Below are positions 6,526-9,575 of a stretch of DNA of 9,575 nt, piece by piece. Position numbers and translations under genes: made by a program. Source of the DNA: Atopobium sp. UBA2090 (GTDB lineage Bacteria > Actinomycetota > Coriobacteriia > Coriobacteriales > Atopobiaceae). Within the stretch, counting starts at the first letter, position 1. Every line of letters starts with the position of its first letter. The stretch covers positions 2,105 to 11,679 of the forward strand of contig DCZG01000072.1 in NCBI GenBank assembly GCA_002331575.1, given 5' to 3'. Under the pieces are notes generated by a model that worked only from the letters and a program-made list of their open reading frames with translations, was not told where the DNA came from and made no database searches.

Positions 6526-7176
6526 CTACTCGCGGCCCTGCTTTGCCTCGTCGAGGTAGTTGTAGAGCGTGTACTTGGAGATTCCGAAGTACGTGCAGAC
6601 CTTCTGACCGGCCTTTGTGACGAGGAAGGCCCCGTTGTCGTTGAGGAAGCCGATCGCGCGGACCTTGTCCTCGCGGGTCATGAGCGAGACGGGCTTGCCC
6701 ACGATGCGGACGCTCTCCTCGATGAGCTCGTCGAGAAGGTCGTTCACGTTGTGCGAGATCTCCTCGGGGTCCTTGGCCGTGGGGTCGTCGGAGAGGGTGA
6801 GGAAGTCGGAGAGGTTGTCGACCATGGCCATGAACAGGCTCGTGTCGTAGTTGATCGAGAAGACGGCCTCGGGCACGCCCTTCTCGTCGCGGATGAAGAT
6901 CGTGCTCGAGCGGAGCACCTTGCCGTCCTCGGTCTTGGTGAGGTAGGCGAGACGGTCCTGGAGCTTGTCGGGATCGGTGTGGAGCGCCTTGAGCACCACG
7001 TGCGAGGGACCGTCGCCAAGAGAGCGGCCGGAGACCTCGCCGTTCACGATGGTGACGATCGTGCTGTTGGGGTCCTCTGACTTGAGGTCGTGAACGACGA
7101 CCTCGCAGTTCTTGCCGAACTGCGCAGCCACGCCCTTTGCGAGGCGCTCGAGAAAGTCCTTCTTGGCCTGGTCCAT
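6526..7176 (-). CDS. YheO/DauR-type transcriptional regulator (PAS-like domain plus HTH)
   Basis: This is a 216-residue regulator. The N-terminal two-thirds (about 7-118) matches the YheO-like PAS domain: CEVVVHDL near 24-31, an NGEVSGRSLGD segment near 45-55, and IFIRDEKGVPEAVFSINYD near 93-111. The C-terminal helix-turn-helix (about 168-208) contains KVRAIGFLNDNGAFLV and YFGISKYTLYNYL. DauR in this family responds to metabolites and controls D-arginine catabolism; the ligand here is unknown. I start at ATG 7176 (MDQAKKDFLERLAKGV), where family homology begins, with GGGACGG six bases upstream. An in-frame start at 7242 would add 22 residues (MRYDEFIYNS...) unlike the family and would cover the promoter dyads. 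The regulator converges on the permease gene, which makes that gene a natural but unproven target. Confidence 0.87.
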   Translation of the reverse strand: MDQAKKDFLERLAKGVAAQFGKNCEVVVHDLKSEDPNSTIVTIVNGEVSGRSLGDGPSHVVLKALHTDPDKLQDRLAYLTKTEDGKVLRSSTIFIRDEKGVPEAVFSINYDTSLFMAMVDNLSDFLTLSDDPTAKDPEEISHNVNDLLDELIEESVRIVGKPVSLMTREDKVRAIGFLNDNGAFLVTKAGQKVCTYFGISKYTLYNYLDEAKQGRE

Positions 7177-7206
7177 GGCATACCGTCCCAACAAAATAGT
7201 CATTAG

Positions 7207-7221
7207 TACAAACGAGTTGTA
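7207..7221 (-). promoter_or_regulatory. Dyad in the promoter region of the YheO-type regulator
   Basis: TACAA-ACGAG-TTGTA is a perfect 15-bp dyad 31-45 bp upstream of the regulator start, overlapping a possible minus-strand -10 (TACTAA). Next to it lies GATGA-AC-TCATC (7222-7233). Further up, GTTTG-N8-CAAAC (7266-7283) shares its half-site with the CAAACAGTTTG dyad of the permease promoter. The 119-bp stretch 7177-7295 is AT-rich and should hold the regulator promoter, but I cannot place -35 and -10 with confidence. Confidence 0.4.
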
Positions 7222-7295
7222 GATGAACTCATCGTACCGCATCTACCTAATAATCCATACTTTTTGTTTGAGAATCGGCAAACGATGCGTCTGAT

Positions 7296-7333
7296 GCTGC
7301 GGGGTCCCCGACCATCGTCGGGGACCCCGCAGC
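7296..7333 (-). terminator. 17-bp perfect stem-loop ending the SPFH-RHH unit
   Basis: Arms 7296-7312 and 7317-7333 are exact reverse complements (17 bp, very GC-rich, core GGGGTCCCC) around the loop CATC. The stem begins at the base directly after the stop codon of the small RHH gene on the minus strand. There is no immediate T-run, so it could act as a terminator or as a 3' stabilising stem; it also separates this unit from the regulator downstream. Confidence 0.72.
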
Positions 7334-7522
7334 TCACTCCGCGTCCGAGGGCTTTCTCTGCCCGTCGCCCTTCTTGGGAAGACGGCCGGCTCGCCTGAGC
7401 GCATCCCGCAGGATCCACTCGACCTGGCCGTTGGCGCTGCGCATCTCGTCACCGGCCCACTTCTCCACGGCCTCCCAGACCTCGGGATCTATGCGCAGTG
7501 GATATTGCTTGCGCGCAGCCAC
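7334..7522 (-). CDS. Small ribbon-helix-helix (Arc-like) protein
   Basis: This is a 62-residue protein with an RHH/Arc-type layout: a short strand (KQYPLRID, residues 5-12), helix A (PEVWEAVEKWAGDEM) and helix B (SANGQVEWILRDALRRAG). A basic, polar tail (KKGDGQRKPSDAE) follows. Such proteins are usually DNA-binding dimers, either antitoxin-like or autoregulators. No toxin gene is adjacent; its partner here is an SPFH membrane protein. The start is GTG 7522, nine bases after the SPFH stop, and the ribosome binding site AGGAAG overlaps that stop codon (TAGGAAG), so the two are probably translationally coupled. I recall small Arc-type ORFs next to SPFH genes in Firmicutes, so a conserved functional link is plausible. 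The function is unknown. Confidence 0.82.
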   Translation of the reverse strand: MAARKQYPLRIDPEVWEAVEKWAGDEMRSANGQVEWILRDALRRAGRLPKKGDGQRKPSDAE

Positions 7523-7531
7523 GACTGCTTC

Positions 7532-8551
7532 CTACTGGTAGAGGGAGCCGGTGTTGAGGACGGGCTGTGCGTCGGACTCGCCGCAGAGCACGACCATCAG
7601 GTTCGATGCCATGACCGCCTTGCGGTCGTCGTCGAACTCGACGACGCCACCCTCCGAGAGCTGCCGCAGTGCCATGTCGACCATGCTCACGGCGCCTTCG
7701 ACGATCTTCTTGCGGGCGGCGATGACCGCCTCGGCCTGCTGGCGGCGGAGCATGGCCTGCGCGATCTCGGGAGCGTAGGCAAGGTGGGTGAGACGTGCGT
7801 CGTCCACGGTCACGCCGGCGGGGGCGAGCCTGCGCTCGAGTTCCGCACGCAGTGCGTCGGATACCTCCTCGATGTTCGAGCGCAGCGTGATGGAGACGTT
7901 GCTCGTGTCGTCATCCTCCATGTGGTCATAGGCGTAGACGCTGGCAACGTGGCGAAGGGCCGTCTCGGTCTGCATGCTCACGTAGCTCTCGTAGTCGTCG
8001 ACGTCGAAGACGGCCTTGGCGGTGTCGCCGACGCGCCACACGACGACGGTCGCGATCTCGATGGGGTTGCCCATCTTGTCGTTGACCTTCAGGCGGTCGC
8101 CGTTGAGGGTGCGGGCGCGCGTGGAGATCTTGGACCCGTGCGCGTGACCGGACTTGCCGCTGCCGAACTTGACGCCGTCCTCCTTGATCTCGAGGTTGCC
8201 GCCCTCGCTGGCGGAGGTGAGCCCGAGGCTGCGCGAGTAGAACGGGTTGGCCCAGCGCAGGCCCTCGTCGCGGACCGTGCCCACGTACTTGCCAAAGAGC
8301 ACGCAGACGCGTGCCTGGCCGGGCTGGAGCGTGAAGAAGCCGTTGCTGAAGATGACGGCGACGACGAGCACGATCCAGCAGCTCATCATCTGGAGCAGGG
8401 CGCCGTTCGGCGTCGGGAGACCGGCGTCGTCGGCGGCCGACAGCACGACGATCGACGCGATGAACATCCAGGCGAACACGACGTACAACGCGATGGTGAC
8501 GAAGAGCATGACCCAGCCACTTGCCGCATGGGCCTTCTTCTCGACGCTCAT
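7532..8551 (-). CDS. SPFH (stomatin/prohibitin/flotillin) domain membrane protein
   Basis: This is a 339-residue protein with two predicted N-terminal membrane helices (about 13-38 and 54-74). An SPFH/Band 7 domain starts at FTLQPGQARVCVLFGKYVGTV (73-93) and continues through VNDKMGNPIEIATVVVWRVGD to about residue 265. A charged helix (about 263-285, rich in Gln, Ala, Arg and Glu) follows, typical of the oligomer-forming coiled coil. Members build ring or cage scaffolds on membranes and often affect protease or membrane-domain organisation; the bacterial role here is not established. A Gly/Ser/Lys/His-rich stretch (about 115-141) between strands looks like an insertion compared with the compact family form. 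The start is ATG 8551 with AAGGA seven bases upstream. A strong promoter precedes the gene and the RHH gene follows it. Confidence 0.9.
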   Translation of the reverse strand: MSVEKKAHAASGWVMLFVTIALYVVFAWMFIASIVVLSAADDAGLPTPNGALLQMMSCWIVLVVAVIFSNGFFTLQPGQARVCVLFGKYVGTVRDEGLRWANPFYSRSLGLTSASEGGNLEIKEDGVKFGSGKSGHAHGSKISTRARTLNGDRLKVNDKMGNPIEIATVVVWRVGDTAKAVFDVDDYESYVSMQTETALRHVASVYAYDHMEDDDTSNVSITLRSNIEEVSDALRAELERRLAPAGVTVDDARLTHLAYAPEIAQAMLRRQQAEAVIAARKKIVEGAVSMVDMALRQLSEGGVVEFDDDRKAVMASNLMVVLCGESDAQPVLNTGSLYQ

Positions 8552-8581
8552 TGCAGTTCCTTTCCGCGCGAGGTGCCGCCT

Positions 8582-8595
8582 CCCCTGTGGAGGGG
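8582..8595. other. Small hairpin in the leader of the SPFH gene
   Basis: CCCCT-GTGG-AGGGG forms a 5-bp stem inside the predicted 5' untranslated region, about 30 bp before the SPFH start. It is too small to call a riboswitch; it might affect leader stability. Confidence 0.35.
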
Positions 8596-8610
8596 CTGAC
8601 CTCAGATAGC

Positions 8611-8639
8611 ATTATGATATCAGATTGAACTCAGGTCAA
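8611..8639 (-). promoter_or_regulatory. Strong sigma70-type promoter of the SPFH-RHH unit
   Basis: On the minus strand TTGACC (8634-8639) and CATAAT (8611-8616) are spaced by 17 bp, each five of six to consensus. Initiation near 8604 gives a leader of about 50 bases. It sits directly behind the deformylase gene (stop 8665), where no convincing terminator is visible, so read-through from upstream is also possible. Inverted TGACCT half-sites (8597-8602 and 8633-8638) flank it. Confidence 0.78.
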
Positions 8640-8664
8640 CACCTGTCGGCGAGCGGTGAGCACC

Positions 8665-9078
8665 CTAGACGAGCACGCCGTCGCAGTGGTCGACCTCGTG
8701 CTGGATGATCTGGGCGAGCTCGCCGGAGAACGACCGCGTGCGGGGGACGAAGTTCGAGTCCTCAAAGCTCACGCGGATGTGGCGGTAGCGCGTGACGGTG
8801 CGCAGACCGGGGAGCGACAGACAGCCCTCCTCGGCCTGGTAGGGGCCACGTGCTTCGATGACCTGCGGGTTGTACATAAGGAGCCAGCCGCCGTGGCCGT
8901 CGGCGGCGACGATGATGCGCCGAGTTTGGCCGATCATGTTGGCAGCCATGCCGACGCACTCCGCGCGGTGAGCCTCGATGGTGTCGAGAAGGTCGGCGGC
9001 CACGGGCTCGTCGGCGCGCGCGGCGGGCTCTGACGGCCTCCTGAGCATGAGCGGCGAGGTGACGATCTCACGAATCAC
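8665..9078 (-). CDS. def: Short, divergent peptide deformylase
   Basis: This is a 137-residue metallohydrolase of the polypeptide deformylase family, which removes the N-formyl group from nascent proteins. Motif II, EGCLS (84-88, metal ligand Cys86), and motif III, HEVDH (127-131, ligands His127 and His131, catalytic Glu128), are intact. Motif I, normally GxGxAAxQ, reads CVGMAANM at 41-48, so the first Gly is Cys and the active-site Gln is Met. The chain ends six residues after HEVDH, without the C-terminal helix of type I enzymes. I start at GTG 9078 because GAGGAGA lies five bases upstream and the family N-terminus (IREIVTSPLML) follows; a longer reading into the asparaginase gene would add low-complexity sequence. 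It lies 19 bp after the asparaginase stop and is probably co-transcribed. It may be a secondary deformylase rather than the housekeeping one. Confidence 0.87.
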   Translation of the reverse strand: MIREIVTSPLMLRRPSEPAARADEPVAADLLDTIEAHRAECVGMAANMIGQTRRIIVAADGHGGWLLMYNPQVIEARGPYQAEEGCLSLPGLRTVTRYRHIRVSFEDSNFVPRTRSFSGELAQIIQHEVDHCDGVLV

Positions 9079-9097
9079 GGCTGTCTCCTCAGATGCC

Positions 9098-9575
9098 TCA
9101 GGGCAGGCGGTCGTAGTTGACGGGGCGGTCGAAGAGCTCGCTGACCCGGGCGGGGTCATGCGACTCGCCGAGCGCCCACATGGTCTTGGCGACGAGGGCC
9201 TCGGTGGTCATGTCGCGTCCCCTGAGGATGCCGGGGTGCTGGGCGTAGGGTCGTCCGACCTCGTAGACGCCGAGGTCGAGGCCCTCCTCGGGCACCTGGG
9301 TCGTCATGATGACGGCACGACCGGAGTCCGCCCAGCCGAGCACGGACTCGCGCAGGGAGTCGGGGACCCCGCCGATGCCGAAGGTCTCGAGGATGAGCGC
9401 GTCGCAGGTGCCGCGCAGGAGGTCGAAGGTGGTGGGGGAGAGCGCGGGCGTGAGCTTCATGACCACCACGCGCTCGTCGAGCCTCTCGTAGGTGCGCAGG
9501 ACGGTCTCGGCGGGCGCCGCCATGCCGCCCGGCCGCACGATGCGGTCGCTGCGGATCACGGCGAGGTCGGGGTAG
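9098..9575 (-). CDS. Type I L-asparaginase, C-terminal part (5' end outside window)
   Basis: The reading frame is open at the right edge, and 158 residues of the C-terminal domain are present. They hold the type I landmarks: VVVMKLTPALSP, ALILETFGIGGVPD, VIMTTQVPEEGLDLGVYEVG and GILRGRDMTTEALVAKTMWALG. These correspond to the family's LTPG..., GIVLEGFG.GNVP, TTQC... and DMT.EAALAKL blocks. Enzymes of this family convert L-asparagine to aspartate and ammonia. The catalytic Thr/Thr-Asp residues are in the N-terminal domain outside the window, so activity cannot be judged here. The TTQC Cys is Val in TTQV. The cytosolic type I form is likelier than the exported type II. The peptide deformylase follows closely, so the two probably share a transcript. 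Confidence 0.88.
   Translation of the reverse strand, partial: YPDLAVIRSDRIVRPGGMAAPAETVLRTYERLDERVVVMKLTPALSPTTFDLLRGTCDALILETFGIGGVPDSLRESVLGWADSGRAVIMTTQVPEEGLDLGVYEVGRPYAQHPGILRGRDMTTEALVAKTMWALGESHDPARVSELFDRPVNYDRLP

Noticed and set aside
7334..7522. Toxin-antitoxin locus
   Set aside because: The RHH protein resembles antitoxins, but no small toxin ORF adjoins it; its neighbour is a full SPFH membrane protein.
7505..8599. 364-codon plus-strand frame
   Set aside because: It mirrors the SPFH gene on the other strand; the real gene has a ribosome binding site, promoter and recognisable domain.

Overview
The window is GC-rich with long, tightly packed genes. The protein set (sugar PTS with a LacI regulator, M19 dipeptidase, NCS2 purine permease, YheO-type regulator, SPFH protein, short deformylase, type I asparaginase) suggests an anaerobic high-GC actinobacterium of the Coriobacteriia (Collinsella/Olsenella-like). 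That placement is inference from composition and gene content only; there is no rRNA or marker gene to fix it.

Layout. 1-2990 (minus strand): a sugar-PTS module, with a LacI-family repressor (1925-2908) upstream of a PTS EIIBC(A) permease (1736 to beyond the left edge), probably for sucrose or a related disaccharide. Three matching 14-bp operators (TGnnAnCGnTnnCA) sit before the two genes, so the repressor very likely controls both itself and the permease. 3124-4743 (plus strand): a two-gene unit of a FucA-like class II aldolase and an M19 dipeptidase. The dipeptidase has no ATG, GTG or TTG start that keeps its metal-binding motif and appears to start at CTG. 4910-6297 (plus strand): an NCS2 xanthine/urate-type permease with its own promoter.

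6298-6525 is a structured convergent intergenic region: a perfect 35-bp inverted repeat nested inside an 11-bp inverted repeat, a 9-bp tandem repeat, and a GC hairpin. 6526-7176 (minus strand) encodes a YheO/DauR-type PAS-HTH regulator, convergent with the permease. 7296-8639 (minus strand) is a compact unit: strong promoter, SPFH membrane protein, coupled ribbon-helix-helix micro-protein, and a 17-bp terminator stem beginning right after the stop. 8665-9575 (minus strand) holds the 3' part of a type I L-asparaginase followed by a short divergent peptide deformylase with a changed motif I.

I see no tRNA, rRNA, CRISPR array, transposase or phage gene. Most genes belong to known families. The points most worth a second look are the CTG-started dipeptidase, the nested palindrome at 6299-6447, the SPFH plus RHH pair, and the altered active or binding-site residues in the deformylase and permease.
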